The notes beneath the pieces were generated by a model, which saw nothing but the letters and a program-made list of their open reading frames with translations, was not told the origin of the DNA and did not search any database. A stretch of 64,000 nt of DNA from Sphingomonas sp. LR60 (GTDB taxonomy: Bacteria; Pseudomonadota; Alphaproteobacteria; Sphingomonadales; Sphingomonadaceae), in NCBI RefSeq assembly GCF_036855935.1, contig NZ_JASPFK010000001.1, positions 1,483,501-1,547,500 of the forward strand, given 5' to 3'. A program made the translations under genes and the position numbers. How positions within the stretch are numbered: the first letter of the stretch is position 1; the number at the start of each line of letters is the position of its first letter. Below are positions 1 through 10,291 of the stretch, one piece after another.

Positions 1-2
1 TC

Positions 3-224
3 GGCGCGCAGCGAAATGCCAAGATCCTCGGCATCTTCGCGCGATTGTGGAAGCGTGATGGCAAGCCCCGTTATGCCGCGCTGTGCCCGCGGGTCTGGGC
101 GTATCTGGAACGCGACCTGACCGATCCGGCGCTGGCGCCGGTCGCGCGTTGGTTCGACGACAATCTGCCGTCGGAATGGCGCGGTGATCCGCTGGTGCTC
201 GCCGACGCGCGAGGGCTCAAGTGA
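3..224 (+). CDS. amgK: N-acetylmuramate/N-acetylglucosamine kinase AmgK, C-terminal end
   Basis: Only the last 73 codons are inside the window; the gene begins upstream. The visible tail (starting GAQRNAKILGIFARLW and containing CPRVW, YLERDL and ALAPVARWFD) matches the C-terminus of the aminoglycoside-phosphotransferase-like sugar kinases of the AmgK type. AmgK phosphorylates the anomeric carbon of MurNAc and GlcNAc in cytoplasmic cell-wall recycling. Its stop codon overlaps the GTG start of murU (GTGA), so the two are translationally coupled, and MurU uses the AmgK product. The assignment rests on the tail plus this neighbour; the catalytic part is not visible. Confidence 0.85.
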   Translation, partial: GAQRNAKILGIFARLWKRDGKPRYAALCPRVWAYLERDLTDPALAPVARWFDDNLPSEWRGDPLVLADARGLK

Positions 225-976
225 CCCGCCCGAAATACATTCGCCCCGACCCGGGCTCACGCGTCCCGCGCACCGCGATGGTGATGGCGGCGGGAGTCGG
301 CAAGCGGATGCGCCCGTTGACTGCGACGCGGCCCAAGCCGCTGGTCGAGGTGCGCGGGCGCGCATTGATCGACCATGTGTTCGATCGCCTGCGGTCCGCT
401 GGAGTCGAGCGCGCGGTGGTCAATGTCCATTATCTCGCCGACGCGCTGGAGGCGCATCTGCGCCACCGAGTCCACGATATCGAGGTGATCGTCTCCGACG
501 AGCGCGCGCAATTGCTGGAGACCGGCGGAGGGATCGTCCGCGCGCTGCCGTTATTGGGCGAGGAGCCGTTCATCGTCGTCAACGGCGACAATCTCTGGCT
601 CGACGGCCCGACCGACGCGATCCGCCAGCTTGCCGATCGATGGGACGACGCGTCGATGGATGCGCTCTTGCTGATGGTGCCCTACGCCCGCGCCCACAAT
701 CATAGCGGGCAGGGCGATTTTCATCTCGCGGCCGATGGAAGGATCAGCGGTCGGCGCAAGCCCGGTCGCGTCGCGCCTTTCGTCTTCACCGGCGTGCAGA
801 TCGTGTCGCCGCGGTTGATCCATGATTGGCCACAAGGGCCGTTTTCGACCAACCTGTTCTGGGATCGCGCGATCGCGGCGGGACGCGGCTATGGCCTCGT
901 CCACCAGGGGCTGTGGTCCGAGGTAAACGTGCCGCGCGCCATCGCGCGAACCGAGGCGCTGCTCGCGGATGGTTGA
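221..976 (+). CDS. murU: N-acetylmuramate alpha-1-phosphate uridylyltransferase MurU
   Basis: A 251-residue nucleotidyltransferase that makes UDP-MurNAc from MurNAc-1-phosphate and UTP, the last dedicated step of the anabolic peptidoglycan-recycling shunt that bypasses MurA and so lowers fosfomycin sensitivity where present. The N-terminus carries the NTP-transferase signature (AMVMAAGVGKRMRPLT followed by RPKPLVEV), and VNGDN near residue 125 is the expected metal-binding Asp region. The GTG start overlaps the amgK stop by four bases. The stop overlaps the start of addB (969), so one polycistronic message is likely. The pairing with AmgK separates this from the GlmU or RmlA families. Confidence 0.9.
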   Translation: MTRPKYIRPDPGSRVPRTAMVMAAGVGKRMRPLTATRPKPLVEVRGRALIDHVFDRLRSAGVERAVVNVHYLADALEAHLRHRVHDIEVIVSDERAQLLETGGGIVRALPLLGEEPFIVVNGDNLWLDGPTDAIRQLADRWDDASMDALLLMVPYARAHNHSGQGDFHLAADGRISGRRKPGRVAPFVFTGVQIVSPRLIHDWPQGPFSTNLFWDRAIAAGRGYGLVHQGLWSEVNVPRAIARTEALLADG

Positions 977-3944
977 TCCCGCCCCGCCGTCGGAGCGGGG
1001 GCTGCGGCTCTATACCATCCCCGCGCATCGTGCCTTTGCCGATGCGCTGGTCGCGGGACTGTTGCGGCGGTTCGGTGGCGACCGGCTGGCATTGGCCCGC
1101 GGGACGGTGCTGGTACCCAATAATCGCGGGGGGCTGGCAGTGCGTGAGGCGTTCGTGCGTGCGAGTGGCGGCGCGCTGCTTCTGCCGCGGATCGTCGCGC
1201 TGGGTGGCGAGGAACTGGACACCGGGATTGGCGCTGCGCTCGATCCGGCCGATGCGGCACCGCCGCTGCCGGCGGCGATCGATCCGCTGCAACGACGGAT
1301 GATCCTGGCGCGGCTTGTCGAGGAGGAGCGCGCTGCAGACGGTCGCCCCGTCGACGCGGCGGAAGCAGTACGGCTGGCGGGGGAGCTTGCCGCGACGCTG
1401 GACCAACTGATCGTCGAGGAAGTGCCGCCCGCGCGGCTCGCGGCGATCGATCCCGGCGAAGGGCCGTCCGACCATTGGGAGGCGTCGCTACGCCTCTTCC
1501 GTCTGCTGCTCGACCGCTGGCCTGCCGAGCGCGACCGGCTGGGTGCGATGGATGCTGCGGAGCGCCGTATTCGCTTGCTCGATCAGCAGGCCGCCCGCTG
1601 GCGCGCCGCGCCGCCCGACCAATTCATTTGCGCGGCCGGCATTACCGACCCCGCCCCCGCGGTGGCGCGGCTGTTGCGCACGGTCGCGGAATTGCCGCAG
1701 GGGATGGTGGTCTTCGCCGATCTGGATCTGACGCTTCCCGAGGAGGAATGGGCGGCACTCGGCCCCCATGCTCCGGATCCTGTCACGGGATTGCGGGCGC
1801 GATCGATCGAGGTGCACCCGCAATTTCACCTCAAGCTGCTGCTGGAACGGATCGGAGCGGCGCGCGACGAAGTGTCGCGCTGGACCGCGGGCAGCGAGCA
1901 TGATGCGACCGCCGCCCGCGGCCGCGCGATTGCCAACGCGCTCGCGCCGGCGCGCTTCACTGCCAAATGGACGCAGCTCGAGGCCGCCGACCGGCGACTG
2001 ACCGGGGTCACGGCGGTCGAACTCGCGACGCCGGCCGAGGAAGCACAGGCCATCGCGCTCAAGCTGCGCGAGGCGGTCGAGACGCCGGGGTTGACCGCTG
2101 CACTGGTCACGCCCGACCGGATGCTGGCGCGTCGCGTTGCGGCGCACTGCCGGCGCTGGAATATCGAAGTCGACGACAGCGCGGGCCGGGCGCTCGCGAT
2201 CCTGCCACCGGGGACGCTGCTGACCGCGATCATCGAAGCGGCTGCGCAGGATTTCGCCCCGATGGCGCTACTTACGTTGCTCAAGCACCCGCTGGTGCGG
2301 CTTGGCGAAGGGCGTGGCGAGTGGCTCGATGGCGTGCGGCGGCTGGACCTCGCGCTGCGCGGCCCGCGGCCCGCGCCGGGGCTCGACCGGATCGACCGAC
2401 ACCTCGCCGCAAGGCCTGCCTTTGCCCGCGCCGCCGAATGGTGGCGTTCGGCGCGCCCGTTGCTGGAGCCCGTGGCGCGCGGGTTCGGCGCAGCGATGGC
2501 GACGCTGCCGGGGCTGGTCGCGTGCCTCCGCGAGGCGGCGGACCTACTGGCGGGCGAGGAAGCGTGGCGCGGTCCGGCGGGGCGTGCCGCGGCGGATCTG
2601 CTGACCGGGCTGGAGACGCAGGCACCGCTTGGGCCGCAGCGGATCGCGCCGGCAGGGTTCGCGCCGCTGCTGCGGATGCTGATGGACGAGATCGCGATCC
2701 GGCTGTTGCCGCGCGAGCGCCATCCGAGGCTCGCGATCTACGGACTGATGGAGGCGCGGCTGCAACGCGCCGACCTGATGATCCTGTCGGGACTTAACGA
2801 AGGGACATGGCCGGGCTTGCCTGCGCCCGACCCATGGTTGGCGCCGCGCGTCCGCGCCGAGCTGGGTTTGCCGGGGCTCGACCGTGGCATCGGGGTTGCC
2901 GCGCATGATTTCGGACAGGCGCTGGGCGCAAAGCAGGTCGTGCTGACTCGCGCGCGTCGTGACGCGCGGTCGCCGGCACTTGCGTCGCGTTTTTGGTTGC
3001 GGCTGGAGGCGATGACGGGCGAGCGGTTTCCGCGGGACGGGACGCTGGCGGCGTGGGCGCGCGCCTTGGATGGGACGCGCGTGCCGATCCCCGCCGACCG
3101 CCCCGCGCCGTTGCCGCCCGCGCGACTGCGGCCACGTCAGATTTCGGTGACGGAGGTCGACCGGCTCAAGGCCGATCCATTCGCCTTCTACGCGCGGAGG
3201 ATCCTCAAACTTTCCTCGCTGGATCCGGTAGATGCCGATCCCAGCGCGGCGTGGCGCGGCACCGCGGTTCATGCCGTGCTGGAGGCATGGGCGCGCGAGG
3301 ATGGGTGCGATGCGGAGAAGCTGCTCCCGCGCGCGCTGACGTTGCTCGCCGACCCCGCGACCCACCCGCTGCTTCGCGCCTTGTGGCAGCCGCGGCTGGT
3401 CGCGGCGTTCGAATGGGTCGCCGGCAAGACGCTCGCCGACCGCGCCGCGGGACGCATTGTGCTCGCAGTTGAGGGGCGTGGTACCACCGAGCTGTCCAAA
3501 ATAGCAGTGACGGGGCGCTTCGATCGCATCGATCGGATGCCGGATGGCGGGCTCGGGATCATCGATTACAAAACCGGGAAGGCTCCGTCGGTCGCGGCAG
3601 TGCGTGGCGGCTTCAACCTGCAACTCGGGCTGCTCGGCGCGATCGCGGAGGCGGGCGGGTTCGTCGATGTGAGCGGGCAGGCGAGCGCGTTCGAATATTG
3701 GTCGCTGGCGAAAAAGGGCGAGACGTTCGGCTCGGTATCGAGCCCCGCGGACCCGGCGGGGAAGGGCGGGCGGATCATGACCGACGATTTCGTTCGCGCC
3801 GCACGCGACAGCTTCGCCGAGGCGGCGGCGCGTTGGCTGACCGGAGAGGAGCCGTTCACCGCCAAGCTGCACCCGGAGTTCGCGCCCTATGCGGAGTACG
3901 ACCAGTTGATGCGGCGCGACGAATGGTATGGTCGCGATGTTTGA
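969..3944 (+). CDS. addB: Double-strand break repair protein AddB
   Basis: A 991-residue subunit of the AddAB helicase-nuclease, which processes double-strand DNA ends for RecA-dependent recombination in the cytoplasm. The N-terminal stretch (GTVLVPNNRGGLAVREAF) is the degenerate helicase-like region of alphaproteobacterial AddB, and ILSGLNEGTWPG lies in the middle. The C-terminal RecB-type nuclease domain holds GRFDRIDR followed by D866-Y-K-T-G, the metal-binding catalytic motif. Full length for the family. The start overlaps the murU end by eight bases. An 81-bp gap with a small palindromic repeat separates it from addA. Confidence 0.93.
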   Translation: MVDPAPPSERGLRLYTIPAHRAFADALVAGLLRRFGGDRLALARGTVLVPNNRGGLAVREAFVRASGGALLLPRIVALGGEELDTGIGAALDPADAAPPLPAAIDPLQRRMILARLVEEERAADGRPVDAAEAVRLAGELAATLDQLIVEEVPPARLAAIDPGEGPSDHWEASLRLFRLLLDRWPAERDRLGAMDAAERRIRLLDQQAARWRAAPPDQFICAAGITDPAPAVARLLRTVAELPQGMVVFADLDLTLPEEEWAALGPHAPDPVTGLRARSIEVHPQFHLKLLLERIGAARDEVSRWTAGSEHDATAARGRAIANALAPARFTAKWTQLEAADRRLTGVTAVELATPAEEAQAIALKLREAVETPGLTAALVTPDRMLARRVAAHCRRWNIEVDDSAGRALAILPPGTLLTAIIEAAAQDFAPMALLTLLKHPLVRLGEGRGEWLDGVRRLDLALRGPRPAPGLDRIDRHLAARPAFARAAEWWRSARPLLEPVARGFGAAMATLPGLVACLREAADLLAGEEAWRGPAGRAAADLLTGLETQAPLGPQRIAPAGFAPLLRMLMDEIAIRLLPRERHPRLAIYGLMEARLQRADLMILSGLNEGTWPGLPAPDPWLAPRVRAELGLPGLDRGIGVAAHDFGQALGAKQVVLTRARRDARSPALASRFWLRLEAMTGERFPRDGTLAAWARALDGTRVPIPADRPAPLPPARLRPRQISVTEVDRLKADPFAFYARRILKLSSLDPVDADPSAAWRGTAVHAVLEAWAREDGCDAEKLLPRALTLLADPATHPLLRALWQPRLVAAFEWVAGKTLADRAAGRIVLAVEGRGTTELSKIAVTGRFDRIDRMPDGGLGIIDYKTGKAPSVAAVRGGFNLQLGLLGAIAEAGGFVDVSGQASAFEYWSLAKKGETFGSVSSPADPAGKGGRIMTDDFVRAARDSFAEAAARWLTGEEPFTAKLHPEFAPYAEYDQLMRRDEWYGRDV

Positions 3945-3990
3945 CGTCGATCGTCGTGGCCGCGTGAGTGGCGTAGGTCCGGGGTTCTGG

Positions 3991-4010
3991 ATCCCCGCCT
4001 TCGCGGGGAT
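3991..4010. repeat. Short palindromic intergenic repeat between addB and addA
   Basis: An 8-bp perfect stem (ATCCCCGC / GCGGGGAT) closes a CTTC loop, inside a longer element reading GGTTCTGGATCCCC...GGGGATGACG. This is a common dispersed intergenic palindrome in alphaproteobacteria. It sits inside an otherwise tight operon, so it may form a hairpin in the transcript. No T-tract follows, which argues against a terminator. Confidence 0.7.
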
Positions 4011-4025
4011 GACGGAGGCGCACGG

Positions 4026-7000
4026 ATGACGCCGCGCGCTGTCACCCCGCTGCCGCAGTTGAAGGATGCGCAGCTGCGCGCCAGTCGGCCGGAGGCGCAT
4101 GTCTGGCTTTCCGCGTCGGCGGGCACCGGCAAGACGCAGGTGCTGGCGGCGCGCGTCTTCCGGCTGTTGCTCCGCGACGTCGAGCCCGGTGCGATCCTCT
4201 GCCTTACCTTCACCAAGGCTGGCGCGGCGGAGATGGCCGCGCGCGTCAATCGACAGCTCGCCGCCTGGGTACGGATGCCCGACACCGAACTCGGCGCCGA
4301 TCTCGCCGCGCTCGGTGAACCGCCGACACCGGAGCGTCGTGCCCGCGCGCGCACGCTCTTCGCTCGGGTCCTCGACGCGCCCGGCGGCGGGCTTCGCATC
4401 CAGACGATCCACGGTTTCTGTCAGGGCCTGCTCGCGGCCTTCCCGATCGAGGCCGGGCTGGTCCCCGGCTTTCGACCTATCGAGCCGCGCGAGGAAGCGC
4501 TGCTCCGTCGGCAGGCGCTCTCCGATCTGCTGGTGCAGGCCGAACGGGAAGGGCGCACCCGCCCGGTCGAGACGATCGGTGCGCTCAGCGTCCGGCTCGG
4601 CGAACAGGGCGCGGAGCAGTTCCTCGCCGATTGCGCGCGCGCGCATGATGCGCTGGAGGCGCTGCCCGCCGGGATCGCGCCGTTCATCCGTACGCAACTC
4701 GGCCTGCCGCTCGGTGATGTCGCCGCGCATATCCGCGATGCGTGTAGCGATGGCGCGATCGATCGGGCGACGCTCGACACGATCGCCGCGCTCAATCGTA
4801 ATTGGGGGACCAAGAGCGGGATCGACCGCGCCGAGACGATCGGGGCGTGGCTGGCGGCGAGCGTCGAGGAACGCGCCGCGACGCTCGATCGACTGCACGG
4901 TGTCTGGGCGAAGAAGGACGGCGATCCGCTGTCATTCGGCAAGGGCCGCGCGCCTGCGGACTCTGATTATGCGGAACACGCGCTGCGGATGCACGGCTGG
5001 TGCGGCGAGTTGCTGTCACTGCGCGTGCGCGCCGCCTATGCCGACCGGCTTGGCGCGACGCTGGAGGTCGGGCGCGAATATGCGCGCGGCTATGCCGCCG
5101 CCAAGCGTTACAGCGGCGCGGTCGACTTCAACGACCTGATCGACGCCGCGGTCGCGCTGCTGCGGCAGGAAGGGATCGGCGAGTGGATCCGCTACAAGCT
5201 CGATCAGATTACCGAGCACGTGCTGGTTGACGAGGCGCAGGACACCAATGTCGCGCAATGGACGATCATCCGCGCGCTGGTGGATGAATATTTCGTCGGG
5301 CGCGGCGTCTATGCGCCGTCGGTGCGGACGTTGTTCACGGTCGGCGATCTGAAGCAGGCGATCTTCGGCTTCCAGGGCACCGATCCGATCAACTTCCTCG
5401 CCGCCGAGCGCTATTTTGCCGAGCGCGCGCGCGATGTCGAGGGCGACGACCTGATGCCCGATCATGAGCGTGGGCTGCCCTTCGACCGACTTTCGCTGAC
5501 CGATTCCTTCCGGTCGACTGCACCGGTATTGGAGTTCGTCGATCAGGCGATCGCGACGGTCGGCGCGGGCGGGCTCGGGGCGGCCGAGGACATTCCGCCG
5601 CACGCCAGCCGCGTCACCGGACCGGGGGCGGTCGTGCTGTGGCCGCCGGTCGTGGCGGGAGCGACCGATGCCGAGGACGGCGGCGAGGAAGGCTGGATCG
5701 ACGATGCGGTCCGCGCCAATGCCACCCGCATCGCGCAGGCCGTGAAACGCTGGCTCGGCCCTATCGAAGACGGTGGGTTGATGCTGGAGAGCAAGGGGCG
5801 CCGCCTGCGCCCCGAGGACGTGATGATCCTCGTCAAGCGTCGTGGCGAGCTGGCGCAATTGCTGGTCGCGCGGCTCTATGCCGAGGGCGTACCCGTCGCT
5901 GGGGTCGATCGACTGCGACTGTCCGCGCCGCTCGCGGTGCAGGATCTGCTCGCCGCGGTGCGCTTCGTGCTTCAGCCCGATGACGATCTCAGCCTCGCCA
6001 GCCTGCTCGTCTCGCCGCTGATCGGCTGGACGCAGGACGAGTTGATGATGCGCGCGGTCGAGCGGCAGGGATCGCTGTGGCGACACCTGTCGCGCCATCA
6101 TGCCGCACACGTCACCGAACTGGCAGGGCTGCTCGCCAGCGCCGACTTCGACACGCCCTATCGGTTTCTGGAGATGCTGTTGTCGGGGCCGCTCGACGGA
6201 CGGCGCAAGCTGTTGGCGCGGCTCGGCGAGGAAGCGCGCGACCCGATCGAGGAACTGCTCAACGCCGCACTCGATTTCGAGACTGGCTCGACGCCGTCGT
6301 TGCAGCGTTTCCTCGATTGCTTCGAGCGCGACGATGTCGAGATCGTTCGCGACGCCGCTGCGCCGCTCGATGCGGTGCGGGTGATGACGGCGCATGGCGC
6401 GAAGGGCTTGCAGGCGCCGCTGGTGATCCTTGCCGACGCCACCGCCGACCCCGACGCGAGCCCACGATCGACATTGATGTGGACGCCCGAGGGGATGGAC
6501 AAGCCGATCCCGGTGTTCCGCCCCCGAACCGCCGAGCGCGCCGGCGCGATCGATGCGGCGATGGCGCAGGTCGAGGAGCGTGAGCGTCAGGAGCATTGGC
6601 GGCTGTTCTACGTCGCCGCGACGCGTGCCGAGGAGCGGCTGGTGATCGCTGGCTCGCTGAGCGCCAAATGGCAGGGTGTGACACCCGAAGCGAGCTGGTA
6701 CGCCGCCGCCGCGCGCACGTTCGACGCGCTTGAGGTCCCGGGTGAGGGCGAGCGGGTGTTCGCCGGGCGCAGGCCCGCAATGCCGGTCGCGGTCAAGGGC
6801 GGGGCGGGCGATGCTGACGAAGGCGCTACCCTGCTGCCTGACTGGGCACGTCGGCCCGCTCCCGAAGACGCCAAGCCGCCACGCCCGCTGACCCCGTCGT
6901 CGGTCGGCGACGACGTAGTGAGCGATGCGCCGGCGGCACCCGCCGCGCGCGACGCGGCCGAACGCGGCACGTTAATGCACGCACTCTTCGAGCGGCTTCC

Positions 7001-7475
7001 TCCGCTTGCGCCCGCCGTGCGCGAGGCGGCGGCGCTGCGCTGGCTCAGTGCGCGCGGGGTGAGCGATCCGCAAGGCGTGCTCCGCCCGGTCATGGCGGTG
7101 CTGGACGATCCCGGCTACGCCGCCTTGTTCGGCCCCGCCGCGCTCGCCGAAGCGCCGATCGCCGCGACCTTGCCGAGCGGGCGCGTGATCTCAGGGACGA
7201 TCGACCGGCTGCTGATCGGCGACGGCGTGGTGCGCGCCATCGACTTCAAGACCGGGCGCAGCGTTCCCGACAGCATCGAGGGAGTGCCGGACTATCACCG
7301 TCGCCAGATGGCTGCCTATCATGCGGCGCTGGAGGTGATCTTTCCGGGCACGCGCGTCGAGGTGGCGTTGCTCTACACCGCGGCGCCGCGGTTGATCGAA
7401 TTGCCCGCCGCGCTGCTCGACCCCGTCAAGCGCCGCTTCTCCGGCCCGGAGCAAAGCTTGGCCATCGGTGGTTGA
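4026..7475 (+). CDS. addA: Double-strand break repair helicase AddA
   Basis: A 1,149-residue UvrD/Rep-type helicase and RecB-family nuclease, the partner of AddB. Walker A is at residues 30-37 (ASAGTGKT), the Walker B region at about 402 (DEAQD), and further superfamily 1 motifs include [15 protein letters not shown] and [15 protein letters not shown]. The C-terminal nuclease motif D1073-F-K-T-G is intact, so both AddA and AddB nuclease sites look functional. The ATG closely follows the palindromic repeat. The stop lies some 50 bases before the thioredoxin start, in the same operon. Confidence 0.95.
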   Translation: MTPRAVTPLPQLKDAQLRASRPEAHVWLSASAGTGKTQVLAARVFRLLLRDVEPGAILCLTFTKAGAAEMAARVNRQLAAWVRMPDTELGADLAALGEPPTPERRARARTLFARVLDAPGGGLRIQTIHGFCQGLLAAFPIEAGLVPGFRPIEPREEALLRRQALSDLLVQAEREGRTRPVETIGALSVRLGEQGAEQFLADCARAHDALEALPAGIAPFIRTQLGLPLGDVAAHIRDACSDGAIDRATLDTIAALNRNWGTKSGIDRAETIGAWLAASVEERAATLDRLHGVWAKKDGDPLSFGKGRAPADSDYAEHALRMHGWCGELLSLRVRAAYADRLGATLEVGREYARGYAAAKRYSGAVDFNDLIDAAVALLRQEGIGEWIRYKLDQITEHVLVDEAQDTNVAQWTIIRALVDEYFVGRGVYAPSVRTLFTVGDLKQAIFGFQGTDPINFLAAERYFAERARDVEGDDLMPDHERGLPFDRLSLTDSFRSTAPVLEFVDQAIATVGAGGLGAAEDIPPHASRVTGPGAVVLWPPVVAGATDAEDGGEEGWIDDAVRANATRIAQAVKRWLGPIEDGGLMLESKGRRLRPEDVMILVKRRGELAQLLVARLYAEGVPVAGVDRLRLSAPLAVQDLLAAVRFVLQPDDDLSLASLLVSPLIGWTQDELMMRAVERQGSLWRHLSRHHAAHVTELAGLLASADFDTPYRFLEMLLSGPLDGRRKLLARLGEEARDPIEELLNAALDFETGSTPSLQRFLDCFERDDVEIVRDAAAPLDAVRVMTAHGAKGLQAPLVILADATADPDASPRSTLMWTPEGMDKPIPVFRPRTAERAGAIDAAMAQVEERERQEHWRLFYVAATRAEERLVIAGSLSAKWQGVTPEASWYAAAARTFDALEVPGEGERVFAGRRPAMPVAVKGGAGDADEGATLLPDWARRPAPEDAKPPRPLTPSSVGDDVVSDAPAAPAARDAAERGTLMHALFERLPPLAPAVREAAALRWLSARGVSDPQGVLRPVMAVLDDPGYAALFGPAALAEAPIAATLPSGRVISGTIDRLLIGDGVVRAIDFKTGRSVPDSIEGVPDYHRRQMAAYHAALEVIFPGTRVEVALLYTAAPRLIELPAALLDPVKRRFSGPEQSLAIGG

Positions 7476-7522
7476 GCGAGCGCATCCCGCACCCTAATTT
7501 GATGGCTTCCAAGGAGAATGAC

Positions 7523-7846
7523 ATGGCCACCAAGAAGATCACCGACGCCAGCTTCCAGACCGACGTGCTGTCCGCCGATAAGCCGGTGCTGGTCGATTTC
7601 TGGGCGGAATGGTGCGGCCCGTGCAAGATGATCGGCCCGTCGCTGGAAGAAATCAGCGAGGAACTGGGCGAGCAGGTGACGATCGCCAAGCTGAACATCG
7701 ACGAGAATCCCGACGCGCCGGGCCAGTATGGCGTGCGCGGTATTCCGACGATGATCCTCTTCAAGGGCGGCGTCCCGGCCGCTACCAAGGTCGGTGCCGA
7801 GCCGAAGGGGCGGCTGAAGGCATGGCTCGAGGGTGAACTGGGCTGA
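7523..7846 (+). CDS. trxA: Thioredoxin
   Basis: A 107-residue thioredoxin with the WCGPC redox site at residues 30-34 and the cis-proline loop RGIPTM. It reduces disulfides in cytoplasmic proteins such as ribonucleotide reductase, using electrons from thioredoxin reductase. The start at 7523 is chosen because AAGGAG sits seven bases upstream and the product then has normal thioredoxin length; the reading frame is open to 7472 but those residues are not conserved-looking. The final TGA overlaps the ATG of the next gene. Confidence 0.96.
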   Translation: MATKKITDASFQTDVLSADKPVLVDFWAEWCGPCKMIGPSLEEISEELGEQVTIAKLNIDENPDAPGQYGVRGIPTMILFKGGVPAATKVGAEPKGRLKAWLEGELG

Positions 7847-8322
7847 TGTTGCTGGCGGCGCTGCTGTTGATGCAGGGCGCCGCCATGGTTCCGGTCCTGG
7901 CCGAGACGCCGCAGTGTCGGCGTGAAGAGCGGTCGGGCGGTGCGGTGGTCGTGATCCGCGGGCCGGATCGTGATTGTCGCCGGTTTCGCGCGCCGCGATC
8001 CTTCGACGGTGTGTGGATCGACGAATTCGAAGGCTCCCGTTTTATCGAGGGTGCGCGAAGCTACGACGAGGCACGACGGCGGCTGGCGTCCGATCCGAAT
8101 GTCTATTGGCTGGCGATCGACGACAAGAGCAAGATCGCGAAGGTCGTGCCTCGGCGGTATGGCACTGCTTACCGTATCCGGCTGATCGCGCGGGAGATGC
8201 TGCCCGAGGCGGGGCGATCGCGGTTCAGTCTGCCGGGCTTCGGTCACATGGGGATGTGGTACCGGAGCATATTGGTCGACGCGGTTGAGTCAGCCGAGGT
8301 GATCCGTGCCGCGCCTGAATGA
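7846..8322 (+). CDS. Small secreted protein of unknown function
   Basis: A 158-residue product not assignable to a family by eye. It begins with a hydrophobic stretch ending VPVLA before ETPQC, which fits a Sec signal peptide, so the mature protein is probably periplasmic. Two Cys residues follow soon after (PQCRRE and RDCRRF). The start overlaps the trxA stop (TGATG), so translation is likely coupled to thioredoxin. That suggests, but does not show, a link to thiol chemistry. Confidence 0.6.
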   Translation: MLLAALLLMQGAAMVPVLAETPQCRREERSGGAVVVIRGPDRDCRRFRAPRSFDGVWIDEFEGSRFIEGARSYDEARRRLASDPNVYWLAIDDKSKIAKVVPRRYGTAYRIRLIAREMLPEAGRSRFSLPGFGHMGMWYRSILVDAVESAEVIRAAPE

Positions 8323-8398
8323 TGACGTCGGGGATCGAGCTTTGGTCAGGCTGACATAGGACCGATCCGACCGTGGTTCGATGTCATGCCAGCGCGCG

Positions 8399-9010
8399 CT
8401 AGCTTAGCGGGATCATCACGTTATCGGCGTAGCCCGGTCGCGTCTTGAGCCGCTCGTACCAGTCCGCGAGATGCGGCAGCGGCTCGCGGGCCAGTGCGAG
8501 CGCGAAGAACGTTTGCGCGTACACGCCCATCGGCACGTCGCCGAGGCCGAACGTCTCGCCCGACAGCCACGGCTGCGTGGCGAGCGCGGCGTCGAGGACC
8601 GTCATCATTCGGTTGCAGGCCACCGTCGCCTGCTCGATCGCATCGGCGTTGCGCTGGTCGCCTGGCTGACGGACGAGGCCGAAGAACGCCGGACGCTGCG
8701 CCTCGGCATAGCCGAACTGCCAGTCCATCCAGCGATCCGCGAGCGCGCGGCGCACCGGATCGGCGGGCCACAATGCATCGCCGCCGTGCCGCGCCGCCAG
8801 ATAGCGCAGGATCGCGTTCGACTCCCACAGCACGATGTCGGCATCGTCGATCGTCGGGATCAGCGCATTGGGGTTCTTCGCGCGATAGGCGTCGTCCATC
8901 CCGAACGCGCCGCCGACGTCGTGGCGCTCATAGGGGAGCCCCAGCTCCTCGGCGAGCCACACGACCTTCTTGACGTTGTGCGAGTTCAGCCGTCCCCAGA
9001 TCGTCAGCAT
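8399..9010 (-). CDS. Glutathione S-transferase family protein
   Basis: A 203-residue cytosolic GST. The N-terminal thioredoxin-fold domain opens with LTIWGRLNSHNVKKVVWLAEELGL; the conserved cis-Pro region is NPNALIPTIDD and the glutathione-binding turn is LWESNAILRYLA. The all-helical C-terminal domain follows, with FGLGDVPMG the expected N-capping-box region. The Ser in GRLNSHNV is the probable activating residue, as in theta and beta-like bacterial classes. The substrate cannot be read from sequence. It converges on the operon above and lies eight bases downstream of argJ on the same strand, so cotranscription with argJ is possible. Confidence 0.9.
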   Translation of the reverse strand: MLTIWGRLNSHNVKKVVWLAEELGLPYERHDVGGAFGMDDAYRAKNPNALIPTIDDADIVLWESNAILRYLAARHGGDALWPADPVRRALADRWMDWQFGYAEAQRPAFFGLVRQPGDQRNADAIEQATVACNRMMTVLDAALATQPWLSGETFGLGDVPMGVYAQTFFALALAREPLPHLADWYERLKTRPGYADNVMIPLS

Positions 9011-9018
9011 AGCCCGGC

Positions 9019-10245
9019 TCAGCTACGATAGTCGGCGTTGATCGAAATGTAGCCGTGCGTCAGGTCGCAGGTCCATACCGTCGCGCGGCCTTCACCCAGC
9101 CCGAGGTCGACCCCGATCTCGATCTCGGCGCCCTTCAGATGCGCCGCGACCGGGGCTTCGTCATAGCCGATCACCGCCAGCCCGCCCTCGGCGACCTGCG
9201 TGGCGCCGAAGCGGATCGCTAGCCGGTCGCGTTCGGCGGGCTCGCCGGCCTTGCCGACCGCCATCACCACGCGGCCCCAATTGGCGTCCTCGCCCGCGAT
9301 CGCGGTCTTCACCAGCGGTGAATTGGCGATCGACATCGCGATGCGATGCGCGGAGCGGTCGCTCTCCGCGCCCTCGACCGTCACCTCGATCAACTTTGTC
9401 GCGCCTTCGCCGTCGCGCACCACCAGCAGCGCGAGTTGACGGCAGACGTCCGCGAGCGCGGCGCGGAAGGCATCGGCGCCGTCGCTGTCGTCGTCGGCCA
9501 GCGGGGTGTTGCCCGCTGCGCCGGTCGCGAACGCCAGGACGGTGTCGCTGGTCGAGGTGTCGCCGTCGACCGTGATGCACGAGAAGGTGCGCGTGTTCGC
9601 CGCCGCAAGCGCCGCCTGCAGGAACGGTGCCTCGACCGCGGCGTCGGTGAAGATGAAGCCGAGCATCGTCGCCATGTCGGGCGCGATCATTCCCGAGCCC
9701 TTGATGATCGCGGCGATCGTGATCGTGCGGCCATCCACCACCGCCGTCGCGGTCGCGCCCTTGGGATAGGTGTCGGTGGTGCCGATCGTCTCCGCCGCCG
9801 CGTGCCAGTTCGCTTCCGGCGCGACGAAGGCGGTGGCCAAGCCGGCCTGCGCCTTGTCGATCGGCAGCGGCACGCCGATCACCCCGGTCGAGGCGACGAA
9901 CACGTCGGACGGGCGGCAACCGATCGTCTGCGCGGTCTGCGCCGCGATCGCTTCGACCGCCTCCCGCCCGCGATTGCCGGTGAAGGCGTTGGAGTTGCCG
10001 GCGTTGACGACCAGCGCGCGGGCCTCGCCGAGCACCAGCGCCTTGCGGCACCATTCGACCTCGGGCGAGGGGCATTTCGATTGCGTGAGCACGCCGGCCA
10101 CGGTGGTCCCCGGGGTGAACTCGGCGAGGGTGAGGTCGGTGCGATCCCATTCCTTGTAGCGTGCCTTGGCGACGCGCAGGCGGACGCCGGCGATCGCCGC
10201 CATTTCGGGGAAGGGCGTGGCGAGCGGGGAGATGGACGTCGACAT
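9019..10245 (-). CDS. argJ: Bifunctional glutamate N-acetyltransferase/amino-acid acetyltransferase ArgJ
   Basis: A 408-residue ornithine acetyltransferase. It transfers the acetyl group from N-acetylornithine to glutamate, and in bifunctional forms also acetylates glutamate from acetyl-CoA, closing the cyclic arginine pathway. The self-cleavage region is visible as KGSGMIAPDMATMLGFIFTDA-like sequence, where the Thr of MAT|ML becomes the N-terminal nucleophile of the beta chain. SKCPSPEVEWCRK and NAGNSNAFTG are further family blocks. The start at 10245 gives the usual family length; the frame is open to 10377 but that extension is low-complexity and runs over the divergent gene start. Confidence 0.93.
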   Translation of the reverse strand: MSTSISPLATPFPEMAAIAGVRLRVAKARYKEWDRTDLTLAEFTPGTTVAGVLTQSKCPSPEVEWCRKALVLGEARALVVNAGNSNAFTGNRGREAVEAIAAQTAQTIGCRPSDVFVASTGVIGVPLPIDKAQAGLATAFVAPEANWHAAAETIGTTDTYPKGATATAVVDGRTITIAAIIKGSGMIAPDMATMLGFIFTDAAVEAPFLQAALAAANTRTFSCITVDGDTSTSDTVLAFATGAAGNTPLADDDSDGADAFRAALADVCRQLALLVVRDGEGATKLIEVTVEGAESDRSAHRIAMSIANSPLVKTAIAGEDANWGRVVMAVGKAGEPAERDRLAIRFGATQVAEGGLAVIGYDEAPVAAHLKGAEIEIGVDLGLGEGRATVWTCDLTHGYISINADYRS

Positions 10246-10291
10246 GACCGCCCCATAAGCTGCGTCGCGGCACAGGCAAAGGGGCGATGCG

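Noticed and set aside
2544..4898. Long antisense frame (784 codons) opposite addB and addA
   Set aside because: It is Arg-, Pro- and Gln-rich, shows no domain, and mirrors two intact genes. It is a typical GC-rich shadow, as are the long frames opposite secA (11157-14276) and opposite the synthase fusion (59040-62327).
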